Positions 17,816 through 26,019 of a stretch of DNA of 64,000 bases are shown here, in pieces (the stretch's first letter is position 1; every line of letters starts with the position of its first letter). The notes under the pieces are model-generated. The model was not told where the DNA came from, searched no databases, and saw only the letters and a list, made by a program, of their open reading frames with translations. Source of the stretch: Chitinivibrionales bacterium (GTDB lineage Bacteria > Fibrobacterota > Chitinivibrionia > Chitinivibrionales > WJKA01); assembly GCA_014728215.1 (NCBI GenBank), contig WJLZ01000044.1:1-64000 (forward strand). Reading direction: 5' to 3'. The position numbers and the translations under genes were made by a program.

Positions 17816-19437
17816 TATGTATTTGCATCGATCCGGATGTTGTCGATAAAAAAGGAAAATTCACTGCCTTTGCCTGCCCGAAGCTCGATTTCTATCGATG
17901 ATACTTTTTGCGCTGTTTCGGGAAGGGCGCAGGCGATTGTTGTCCAGATATCGAATGTATAAAATGTATACCGCCCCGATCCGGAGGGAGAAAAGTTTTC
18001 ATAATTATAATATCGCCATTTTGAATCCCGACTGCGGGTCCTGATATTCAGTTTCCCCTTTCCCCTGATATCGATCAGCAGGGTGGCGGCTTTAGCTTTT
18101 TGACCGGGAAGCGGAAAGGTACATCGTGCTGCGCAGACATTTTTTCTGGTCGGGAAACCATCGAGCGCCAGACAGCTTTTTCCCGATGATGCATTTTCAA
18201 AGATACGTTTCAGCGTGATATCACGATCACACCGAACCCATCCTTCATAACCGGTTTCAAATCCACAGATACCCCGCGACAAAGTAGTCTCCCTCTGTTC
18301 GGACATTTTTGGGCTGGCGTCTTTTTTAAATCGAAAAGGCCCGCAGTAAAATTGTGCCGATATGGGCAGATGATCGGAAAAACCCACGCCGAGATGGTAG
18401 GCATTGCGGTCGCGATACTGCTTTTGCCACCGCCAGGGGACACCGTCTCTGAGAAGCCTTCCATTCCAGGTAAAAGGGGAAAATGAATTATCACAGTAGG
18501 AGATCCCATACGAGTCGTAGAGTGCGCGGGGGAGAAGAAAATGATCGGGCGTCTGGGGTATTCCCCGATAGGTGTTACTCATCCGACGGTGTGCCGGGAT
18601 TTCAAACCAGAGGTCGTAATGAAATGCGTGGCTCGTTTTTTCGCGTAATTCCTGTTCGGTTAGATAATCGGGAAACCGGTCGGGTGTTGATTCTGCGGTA
18701 GCAAGGATATGCTGTAGTGCGGTTTTTCCCCGGGTGTCATCGTGCCGGGTATTGCGGAATGATTCGTATTCGTTATAATTCTCATTGAGGTCGCCCGCGA
18801 TGATATAGTCGCAGGATGAAGGGAGTTCTTGGATTCGTTGTGCAATGATTTTTGCGGCTGCGATTCTCCGTGATTCGGGATGGCGCTTTGAAGGCCAGTG
18901 ATTGGCAAATATTTTGAGCGTGTCGGTGCCGCACAAAATATCGGCCTCCAGAATATTCCGGGAGAAATACCCTTCTGTTTTGGCTGTGCCGAACATGCGG
19001 TTGGATACAATCGGATAGCGGGAAAGAATCGCAGGACAGGTGGTAGTTGGATTCGGCTTGTCTCCAATGATACTGTGGCGGTAATGACAATCTTTTGCCT
19101 TCAGTTTGTCGATAAGATGGTCTAATGCACTGCGGTTTTCGATTTCGGTCAGGATCAGTATATGGGGCGAGATTTCGGCAATTACCGAGGCGATGTTATT
19201 CAGTTTGGTGGCGAACGTGGTATGGGTCCAGTTATTGTTGCCCGGCACGTACTCGTCGTATTCGGAACCGTTTAAGGTGATATCAAACAGATTTTCAACA
19301 TTGTAGGCGGTGACTGTTATCGTATCATGCAGCTTTGATACACTGGCGGTTGTTCCGGTTTTCGAATCATTCTCGAAGCAGCCGGTGGTGAGCAGAAAAA
19401 TCAGGCTGAAAAGTATATTGTGTGTTCTGGAACTCAT
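17815..19437 (-). CDS. Endonuclease/exonuclease/phosphatase-family lipoprotein with C-terminal beta domain
   Basis: A 540-residue exported protein. The lipoprotein signal has Cys at residue 20 (LLTTGC). The EEP fold spans ~40-365: TVTAYNVENLFD, LTEIEN (metal Glu), NHWPSKRHPESRR, AGDLNENYNE (Asp/Asn pair) and GFSDHLPI (catalytic Asp-His). The last ~150 residues form a separate beta-sandwich resembling carbohydrate-binding or CIA30-like modules, ending FSFFIDNIRID. The enzyme could cut nucleic acid or a phosphodiester outside the cytoplasm, for example scavenging extracellular DNA. It is the first gene of a run fused by TAATG overlaps to Dus and then the PBP. Confidence 0.87.
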   Translation of the reverse strand: MSSRTHNILFSLIFLLTTGCFENDSKTGTTASVSKLHDTITVTAYNVENLFDITLNGSEYDEYVPGNNNWTHTTFATKLNNIASVIAEISPHILILTEIENRSALDHLIDKLKAKDCHYRHSIIGDKPNPTTTCPAILSRYPIVSNRMFGTAKTEGYFSRNILEADILCGTDTLKIFANHWPSKRHPESRRIAAAKIIAQRIQELPSSCDYIIAGDLNENYNEYESFRNTRHDDTRGKTALQHILATAESTPDRFPDYLTEQELREKTSHAFHYDLWFEIPAHRRMSNTYRGIPQTPDHFLLPRALYDSYGISYCDNSFSPFTWNGRLLRDGVPWRWQKQYRDRNAYHLGVGFSDHLPISAQFYCGPFRFKKDASPKMSEQRETTLSRGICGFETGYEGWVRCDRDITLKRIFENASSGKSCLALDGFPTRKNVCAARCTFPLPGQKAKAATLLIDIRGKGKLNIRTRSRDSKWRYYNYENFSPSGSGRYTFYTFDIWTTIACALPETAQKVSSIEIELRAGKGSEFSFFIDNIRIDANT

Positions 19438-19459
19438 TTGTAAATTTACACAACAAATC

Positions 19460-19487
19460 TTGAAATTGTCTGCGATGGTTGTATAAT
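19460..19487 (+). promoter_or_regulatory. Sigma-70-type promoter for lytic transglycosylase gene
   Basis: TTGAAA, 16-nt spacer, TATAAT on the plus strand, about 195 nt upstream of the ATG at 19683. A close match to consensus. Confidence 0.5.
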
Positions 19488-19543
19488 TTGTGCAGAATCA
19501 AAATATATTATTCTGGTAGAGAAATATGAATTATTTCTTTATA

Positions 19544-19563
19544 TATATACAAATTTGTATATA
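19544..19563. promoter_or_regulatory. 20-bp perfect palindrome, candidate operator
   Basis: TATATACAAA followed directly by its reverse complement, in the leader between the 19460 promoter and the transglycosylase gene and upstream of the divergent EEP gene. It could be a repressor site or a small hairpin. Confidence 0.35.
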
Positions 19564-19682
19564 GTTCTGCAATGGTATAATTTTATAACTGAGGCGGTTA
19601 TCGATTGGAAGAGGCACCTGCCGGTTTAAGAGCTTAAATTGTCGATCCAGAGTGACTGCGACCATAGGGGGTTTTGCCGGGG

Positions 19683-21893
19683 ATGAATCATATTATGAAT
19701 AAATGGATGTTCATGGTGCGCAAATGTGAGCTCCTTATACTTTTTATCGCCCTCCTGACCGGTTATTCGGGCGCGGATGAAGGCAGTTATACTCTTGAAT
19801 GGTCCGGCACCAAAGCCCTTCGGGAAGGTAATTATGAAAAGGCTTTAGAAGAAATCCTGTCCGATACGCTGGCAAAAGACCAGGGTTTCCGGTTTTTCAA
19901 ATTGGGATTAGTCCGGTATCACATGAAAGATTACCGGGAAGCGCTCTTTTATTTTCGATTCTGTGCCGAAAAGAGCACGAAACTGGCTCCCTTTGCCTAC
20001 GAATTTATCGGTGATATCGAGCATACAATGCACCGTACCGAAAATGCTCTTCATGCCTACCGGGTAGCCCTCGAAACCGGCCTTCCCTCGCCCTATGTCC
20101 GTCACCTGCGCAAAAAAGTCTATTCGGTCCTCAAACAGGATTCCACCCTTGCCGCACAGATTTCCTGGTTTGGTGAAATGCGGGAATCCAAAGCAGAAAT
20201 AACCGAAGAAATCTGGATGCCCGATTTTTTCGATACCCTTCTCTCGAATAAAGAGTGGAAGCTGGTCGACAGTGTGATCGCCGAATATGCAAAAAAACCC
20301 AAATCATCGGAGGCCTGCAAGATATTCAAGGTTCTTGAAAAATACGAAGTTCCCAATACGATTTTCCCGACGATCCGTCTGTTCAAAATCTCCCGGATAG
20401 CTTATTATTGCAGGAAATATAAAAAGTCAAGTAACTGGCTTCATAAAGGACTTATCAGAGATGATTTTTCTTCATCGGTGCCCACAGGTGAATATCTTTA
20501 CCACCGGGCTATTCTGAATTACCGGCTGAAAAATTACAACAAAGCAATACGATTTTTCGATAAGTATGAAAAAAAGTACGGACTCACGCCCGATATTGTA
20601 TTGATGCTGGCCCGGTCGTACCGGAACCTTAACAAAGGAGTGAAAGCGGCGCTCTGGTACGACAAGCATATCAAACTCTATCCTCATCACCCCATGAGTC
20701 ATGACATACTCTGGTATCGTGCCTGGCAGCATGAAGAAAACCATCAGTATGAGGATGCTATCCGGTCATTCCGCAAGCTTTATCAATCGTACTCGAGAGG
20801 CTCCCGGGCCGATGATTCCTATTTCCGGTGCGGGCTTAATTTTTACAAAGCGGAGATGTACGATTCGGCACTGGCTACTTTCAGAGGCTTTAATGAAAAA
20901 TATTCGCGGTCTTCGCTCAGTACGGCTTCACGGTACTGGGAAGGCAAGAGTTGCATGGCCCTGAAAAAGTTTTCCGGAGCCAGAAAGCTCTTTCACGAAC
21001 TTGCCGCCGAAGATCCAACCGATTATTATGCCTACCGTTCAAGGGAAATGCTGACGATTCTCGGTGACACGCTCTCTTTTTCTTTTGTTGATACCACAAA
21101 GGGTATTGCCGAGACCAGAGCCTGGCTCGATTCGATATGTGTCGATAGAAGAGAACCGCTTTCCAGTGAAGACAGTCTTGCCTACGAATACGGATCGATT
21201 CTCGCTGCGGTGGGGCTGACCGACCGGGCCGAATATTTCCTGAAACATCTTGAGGAGGATTTCCCCCGCAATCTTGTACTTCAGTTTGACTTGTCGGAAT
21301 TGTATCGGATTTGCAACGAACCGGCCCTGTCATACCGGGTCGGCATGCGGCTTGCCTGGCGTATCGCTTCACAGTACCGGCGAGACCGTCCGTTGCCGGT
21401 CTATTCGCTTCTGTACCCTCTGCCATACAGAAACGCCGTCATGAAATACGCACACGAGCATGATATCGATCCCTATCTGGTTGTTTCGGTCATGCGTCAG
21501 GAGAGCATTTTCAATCCCGTCATAGAATCCCCGGTAGGGGCAATCGGACTCATGCAGATAATGCCCTACACCGGAGAAGAGATCGGAAAAGATCTTAAGG
21601 AGAATTTTGTTCTTGACAGTTTATATGTACCGGCGAAAAATATTCAGTACGGTGCCTATTATCTAAAGAAAGTAATGAACCAGTTTGACGGTAATATCGT
21701 TCTGGCCCTTGCAAGTTACAACGGGGGACCTCATAATGCAAAAAAATGGCTTAACCGGAATAAACATCAGACCTTTGATATGTTCATAGAAAATATCGGA
21801 TTTTCCGAAACCAGGAAGTATGTCAAAAGAGTACTTGCCAATTACTGGACCTATAAAAATCTGGCTCAGGCTCTGGGGTATCCGTCCGGATGA
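19683..21893 (+). CDS. Soluble lytic murein transglycosylase-like protein with TPR superhelix
   Basis: I use the ATG at 19683 because GGGG and AGGGGG lie just upstream; a TTG three codons earlier and an ATG at 19695 are also possible. The ~736-residue product has a signal peptide, about 550 residues of tetratricopeptide-like helical repeats (e.g. KALEEILSD, YREALFYFRFC, YNKAIRFFDKYEKKYG), and a C-terminal SLT domain. The catalytic Glu lies in VMRQESIFNP (~606), with GAIGLMQIMP and ALASYNGGPHN completing the goose-type lysozyme-like site. It cleaves MurNAc-GlcNAc bonds to release anhydro-muropeptides. The overall plan matches Slt70. It stands alone with its own promoter, divergent from the EEP operon. 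Confidence 0.92.
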   Translation: MNHIMNKWMFMVRKCELLILFIALLTGYSGADEGSYTLEWSGTKALREGNYEKALEEILSDTLAKDQGFRFFKLGLVRYHMKDYREALFYFRFCAEKSTKLAPFAYEFIGDIEHTMHRTENALHAYRVALETGLPSPYVRHLRKKVYSVLKQDSTLAAQISWFGEMRESKAEITEEIWMPDFFDTLLSNKEWKLVDSVIAEYAKKPKSSEACKIFKVLEKYEVPNTIFPTIRLFKISRIAYYCRKYKKSSNWLHKGLIRDDFSSSVPTGEYLYHRAILNYRLKNYNKAIRFFDKYEKKYGLTPDIVLMLARSYRNLNKGVKAALWYDKHIKLYPHHPMSHDILWYRAWQHEENHQYEDAIRSFRKLYQSYSRGSRADDSYFRCGLNFYKAEMYDSALATFRGFNEKYSRSSLSTASRYWEGKSCMALKKFSGARKLFHELAAEDPTDYYAYRSREMLTILGDTLSFSFVDTTKGIAETRAWLDSICVDRREPLSSEDSLAYEYGSILAAVGLTDRAEYFLKHLEEDFPRNLVLQFDLSELYRICNEPALSYRVGMRLAWRIASQYRRDRPLPVYSLLYPLPYRNAVMKYAHEHDIDPYLVVSVMRQESIFNPVIESPVGAIGLMQIMPYTGEEIGKDLKENFVLDSLYVPAKNIQYGAYYLKKVMNQFDGNIVLALASYNGGPHNAKKWLNRNKHQTFDMFIENIGFSETRKYVKRVLANYWTYKNLAQALGYPSG

Positions 21894-21976
21894 TTTTTAG
21901 AGTTATTATCCGGTTTATATATATTTTTATTAACGTATATAAGCATTAAAACGTTATTTTTTTCAAAGGAGGAAGG

Positions 21977-22930
21977 ATGTTTATCCGTTCGTTTGTGCTG
22001 CTTGCTCTGCTTTCTTCACTGGCGCTTGCCCAGAAAGACGTCAAGGTGGATTCAATTACCTATGAAAACGACATGCAGTGGAGCGTATACCCCAGTGAGG
22101 GCCCCATCGTTGCCTTTGCTTTTAAAGGAAACAAGCTCTGGTACTCGACTGGGCAGGAAGTGAATCTTTTGTATATGCAGAACATGAAAATGCAGGTTGT
22201 CAACAAACTGGGCGACATCACTGCGTCATCGGTAACTTCCATGGCCACCGATTGTACCGGTGTGATATGGATCGGGACGAGTGATGGCGTTGCGAAGGGT
22301 GATCTTAACGGATTCGAAAGCTTTACTGCTGACAATGGTCTTTCCGATAATGCAATTACTGCGATTTGCCCTGCCCGAGGCGGAAAAGTTTGGGTGGGAA
22401 CACCAAAGGGTATTAACCTGTACCAGGGAAATACATGGAAAACGTATACTTCCAAGGATGGCCTTCCCGGGGATGTAATCAATTGTATTGCCGTTGACGG
22501 CAAAAACCGGGCATGGGTGGGGACCGATAAAGGAATCGGTGTTTTTGACGGTTCATCGTGGGATATCCATGATATGAAAAGAGGTATGAGCTGGAACAAT
22601 GTGAAAGCGATCGCGATCGACCGCCGTACCGACGAAGTCTGGGCCGCTGTGGGTGAAAGTGATGTCAATTCTTACAACGGCAAGGAATGGAAAGTGTATA
22701 TGTCCATTAAGGATGATATTGTTTGTATGATGGTCGATACCCAGGGAAGGGTCTGGTTCGGATCGCCGACCGGACTTCTGAAATTCAACGGGGACAAATG
22801 GATTTCCGATCCGAAGAAACTGGGTATAACGGCATCATCGGCATCGGAGATGGTATGTGACCGGAAAGGCAATATGTGGTTCGGCACCGCACGGGGAGTC
22901 ATTCGCCTGAAGAATCCTTATCCTTTTTAG
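21977..22930 (+). CDS. Secreted beta-propeller protein (two-component-regulator-propeller repeats)
   Basis: A 317-residue protein with a signal peptide (cleaved near LALAQ, residue ~19) and six or so repeats of the Reg_prop type. Each has a WVGT/WIGT/WFGS strand followed by a GLxxxxI linker (e.g. DNGLSDNAITAI, KDGLPGDVINCI). Such repeats form the sensor propellers of hybrid two-component systems in Bacteroidota, but here there is no kinase or DNA-binding part, so it is a stand-alone periplasmic or surface propeller. AAAGGAGGAAGG lies just before the ATG. The neighbouring genes give no functional hint. A strong terminator follows at 23032. Confidence 0.85.
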   Translation: MFIRSFVLLALLSSLALAQKDVKVDSITYENDMQWSVYPSEGPIVAFAFKGNKLWYSTGQEVNLLYMQNMKMQVVNKLGDITASSVTSMATDCTGVIWIGTSDGVAKGDLNGFESFTADNGLSDNAITAICPARGGKVWVGTPKGINLYQGNTWKTYTSKDGLPGDVINCIAVDGKNRAWVGTDKGIGVFDGSSWDIHDMKRGMSWNNVKAIAIDRRTDEVWAAVGESDVNSYNGKEWKVYMSIKDDIVCMMVDTQGRVWFGSPTGLLKFNGDKWISDPKKLGITASSASEMVCDRKGNMWFGTARGVIRLKNPYPF

Positions 22931-22983
22931 TAAAGTGATTATGCTTACCTTACATTGTGTAATTATATAGGGTAATAGAGAGA

Positions 22984-23054
22984 AAACCGGTTCCTCTGCT
23001 GCGCACCGCCATGTGGGTGGAGGAAATTGTGGGAGCTGTGTAAGAGACAGCTCC
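22984..23054 (+). ncRNA. Possible structured RNA ahead of the terminator
   Basis: Between the propeller stop and the terminator, TTCCTC and GAGGAA can pair (22991-22996 with 23020-23025) around an inner CACC/GGTG stem. A terminator hairpin follows directly. This could be a small independent RNA or just a stable 3' UTR. No known family is recognised. Confidence 0.25.
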
Positions 23055-23060
23055 TTTTTT
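23032..23060 (+). terminator. Rho-independent terminator
   Basis: GGAGCTGT, 7-nt loop, ACAGCTCC, then six T. It ends the propeller transcript before the inositol-phosphate synthase gene. Confidence 0.9.
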
Positions 23061-23224
23061 GTTTAGTTGCGCCTTTTATACCTTTTATATATATTAAAAA
23101 AGTTCCTTTCTCATTATTTCTTGCTCAAATACAACTAATTTATGTATTTTTGAGCCCTTTAGTTCCATTCTAATAATTTTGGTGGTAATGCAAAAATGTA
23201 CTTTTTATAGTAGGGGGTGCGTGC

Positions 23225-24328
23225 ATGGCAGATATTAAAATTGCAATAGCCGGAATCGGCAATTGCGCAAGCTCACTTCTCCAGGGAATCGAGTATTACA
23301 AATCAAAGAATGGCGATGACGCCATCGGTCTTATGCACTGGGAAATCGGCGGGTATACTCCGCCCGATATTAACGTCGTTGCAGCATTTGATGTTGACAA
23401 GCGCAAGGTCGGGATGGATGTTAACGAAGCCATTTTCGCCCGGCCCAATTGCACGAAGGTTTTCTGTGATTCTATGCCGAAAGCCGGTGTTGCGGTGCGG
23501 ATGGGTAAAATATGTGATGGTTGTTCCGATCATATGGATAACTATGACGACAATTATACCTTTATTCTCAGTAGTGAAGCTGAAGCGACAAAGGAGGATG
23601 TCGTACAAGCCCTCAAGGAATCGGGTGCCGAAATCCTGCTCAATTACCTCCCGGTGGGGTCCGAGGAAGGCGTACGGTTTTATGCGGAATGTGCTTTAGA
23701 GGCCGGCGTTGCTTTTATTAACAACATTCCGGTGTTCATCGCCAGCGATCCTGAGTGGGTACGACGGTTTGAGGAGAAAAATATTCCGATTATCGGTGAT
23801 GATATCAAAGCACAGCTCGGTGCGACCATCACACACCGGACACTCACCGACTTGTTCAAAAAGCGGGGAGTGAAACTTACTTCCACCTATCAGCTCAACA
23901 CCGCCGGTAATACCGATTTCCTCAATATGCTCAACCGGAGCCGTCTTGCATCAAAGAAAACCAGTAAAACCGAAGCCGTCCAGTCGGTGACCGCCAACCG
24001 GCTCTCCGACCGGGATATTCATATCGGTCCCAGCGATTATGTCCCGTGGCAGGATGACAACAAGGTCTGCTTTATCCGCATGGAGGGCAAGCTTTTCGGG
24101 GATATCCCCATGAACCTCGAACTCCGTCTTTCGGTTGAAGATTCTCCCAATTCCGCCGGTGTTGCCATCGATTCGATCCGGTGCTGCAAACTTGCTCTCG
24201 ACAGAGGCAAGGGCGGGGTCCTCTACTCACCTTCAGCCTATTTCTCAAAACATCCACCCCGGCAGTTCTGCGACGATGAAGCCTGGAGGATGACCGAAGA
24301 GTTTATCAAGGGCGCCCGGGACAACTGA
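23225..24328 (+). CDS. ino1: Inositol-3-phosphate synthase
   Basis: A 367-residue NAD-dependent enzyme converting glucose-6-phosphate to 1D-myo-inositol 3-phosphate, the first step toward inositol lipids or inositol-based solutes. The Rossmann start IAGIGNCASSLLQGIEYY, AAFDVDKRKVG, the segment SDPEWVRRFEEKNIPIIGDDIKAQLGATITHR, and YQLNTAGNTDFLNM match the short actinobacterial/archaeal class of the family, which is ~150 residues shorter than the eukaryotic one. AGGGGG lies 8 nt before the ATG. It is monocistronic, with a terminator upstream and a strong hairpin downstream. No inositol phosphatase or PI synthase lies in this window. Confidence 0.95.
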   Translation: MADIKIAIAGIGNCASSLLQGIEYYKSKNGDDAIGLMHWEIGGYTPPDINVVAAFDVDKRKVGMDVNEAIFARPNCTKVFCDSMPKAGVAVRMGKICDGCSDHMDNYDDNYTFILSSEAEATKEDVVQALKESGAEILLNYLPVGSEEGVRFYAECALEAGVAFINNIPVFIASDPEWVRRFEEKNIPIIGDDIKAQLGATITHRTLTDLFKKRGVKLTSTYQLNTAGNTDFLNMLNRSRLASKKTSKTEAVQSVTANRLSDRDIHIGPSDYVPWQDDNKVCFIRMEGKLFGDIPMNLELRLSVEDSPNSAGVAIDSIRCCKLALDRGKGGVLYSPSAYFSKHPPRQFCDDEAWRMTEEFIKGARDN

Positions 24329-24342
24329 AGAACTAAAGAGAG

Positions 24343-24450
24343 TGGAGTGTTGGAGTAGTGGGTGATAAGACTGCAACATTCATTACTCCACCACTCCGGA
24401 GCGTAGCGGGGTTACTCCGCTATTCCAACACTCCATGTTCCGTTTTTCTT
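24343..24450 (+). terminator. Large inverted repeat with T-rich tail after ino1
   Basis: TGGAGTGTTGGA (24343-24354) pairs perfectly with 24424-24435, enclosing a smaller TAGCGG/CCGCTA stem, and is followed by a T-rich run. The spacing is longer than in a simple terminator, and the sequence resembles intergenic repeats, so it may be both. Confidence 0.55.
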
Positions 24451-24525
24451 TTTTCTTTTTTTCCCCATAAATTATTTATCTAGCATATACCTCCCTGGTT
24501 CACTTTTGATGGATTGGAGGCTTCT

Positions 24526-25878
24526 ATGCCTGTCCCCACTTTCAATCGAAGGGCTTTTCTTGATACAACAATCCAGAGTATTATCGGTCTGGGGCTTATC
24601 CCGTCCTATGCTGCCCCTTTCAGACGAAAGGGGGATATGCAAACATGCGGATATGTGTACGATCCCCTTTTTCTGGATCATTCACTGGGGGTATCACATC
24701 CCGAATCACCCGACCGCCTTCGATGGATCAATCGCCGCCTCGAACAATCGGGGATCCTGGCGGAGCTGACTCAATTAAGTGAAACAGTTGAGCCCGAATC
24801 ATCCATTCTCGACATTCATACCCGGGAGCACCACGACTCGGTGAACGCCTGCGATCCGACCGGTGCGGTAGCGCAATATGCGGTGGCATCGATCCTGGGC
24901 GCCGTAAAAGCCGTGTCCGAGGGTACTGTTACAAATGCTTTCTGTGCAATTCGTCCTCCGGGCCATCATGCCTACAATAACGGTGCCGGCGCCGATGGCG
25001 GCTCCTGTTCGGGAGAAGGATTCTGTTTTTACAGCAATGCAGCAATTGCCGCCCGCTATGCGCAGAATGTCATGAACCACGAAAAAGTCCTTATTGTCGA
25101 CTGGGATTACCATCACGGTAACGGCACCGAAGAAGCTTTCTATGCCGATCCTTCAGTACTGTTTTTTTCAACCCACAATCAGCTTGATTATCCCGGGACC
25201 GGGGATCCTCGGAAAACCGGTACAGAAGAGGGTGAAGGGTTCACTATCAATGTTCACATGAGCGAACGATCGGGCAATGATGAGTTTCTCGGGGTGTGGC
25301 ATGACACACTCTTACCCGCTGCCGAATCCTTTCAGCCCGATTTTATTATTATCTCCGCGGGCTTTGACAGCAAACGAGACGACCGACTCGGCTATTTCGA
25401 TATAACTCCCCACGGCTTTTCATCACTGACAAAACCGCTTATGGACCTGGCCGATTCCTGCTGCAACGGAAAGATCGTTTCGATTCTTGAAGGCGGGTAT
25501 TCCGATGGGTACAGCACCCTCTTTCATGGTCTGGCCTGCGCCGTTGATGCCCATATCACAACATTGGCAACCGGTGAAATCCAGCCGGAAACCGATTGCT
25601 CCGTGAAAGCCGCCAAACAAAAAACAAGGTCTGGGGGCCATCCCGGACTTTCAATAAGAAATAACAGTATCTATGTTCCCGAAAATATCGGTGAGATCGA
25701 TACTGTCCGGATTGTTAATTCATCGGGACAAACCATCCTTCGGCTCGACGGCGATACCGTAAAGAAACAGCGTATCCGGCTTCCCTCACGGCTCTCCGCT
25801 CAGGGGGCATATCTTGTTCACATCAGTTTTTGCTCAAGTTCCAAAACATGTGTTATACCTTATCGCGAGGTGCGATAA
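24526..25878 (+). CDS. Exported histone-deacetylase-family amidohydrolase with C-terminal sorting-like domain
   Basis: The start is at 24526 because GGAGG stands 5 nt upstream. The N-terminus FNRRAFLDTTIQSIIG with a following hydrophobic stretch looks like a twin-arginine signal, so this deacetylase-fold zinc enzyme is probably folded in the cytoplasm and exported. Core motifs: RPPGHHAY (~146), DWDYHHGNGT (Asp/His zinc site, ~191), SAGFDSKRDD (~279) and LEGGY (~322). Bacterial members act on acetylpolyamines or other acetylated amines. From ~375 on, a separate beta module ends GAYLVHISFCSSSKTCVIPY, resembling the C-terminal target domains of type IX secretion cargo. Substrate unknown. Confidence 0.87.
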   Translation: MPVPTFNRRAFLDTTIQSIIGLGLIPSYAAPFRRKGDMQTCGYVYDPLFLDHSLGVSHPESPDRLRWINRRLEQSGILAELTQLSETVEPESSILDIHTREHHDSVNACDPTGAVAQYAVASILGAVKAVSEGTVTNAFCAIRPPGHHAYNNGAGADGGSCSGEGFCFYSNAAIAARYAQNVMNHEKVLIVDWDYHHGNGTEEAFYADPSVLFFSTHNQLDYPGTGDPRKTGTEEGEGFTINVHMSERSGNDEFLGVWHDTLLPAAESFQPDFIIISAGFDSKRDDRLGYFDITPHGFSSLTKPLMDLADSCCNGKIVSILEGGYSDGYSTLFHGLACAVDAHITTLATGEIQPETDCSVKAAKQKTRSGGHPGLSIRNNSIYVPENIGEIDTVRIVNSSGQTILRLDGDTVKKQRIRLPSRLSAQGAYLVHISFCSSSKTCVIPYREVR

Positions 25879-26019
25879 AAGTTGATGATAGGGAAACTGA
25901 CACTGAGGGCGAAATAAGAGAGACGAAAGATTATTCGCAGCACTTCGACCAATCTCAATGTACCAGCTCAGTGCACCGCCTTCGACTTTCGACCTTCAAC
26001 GTTCACCCCTTCTTTTCCC

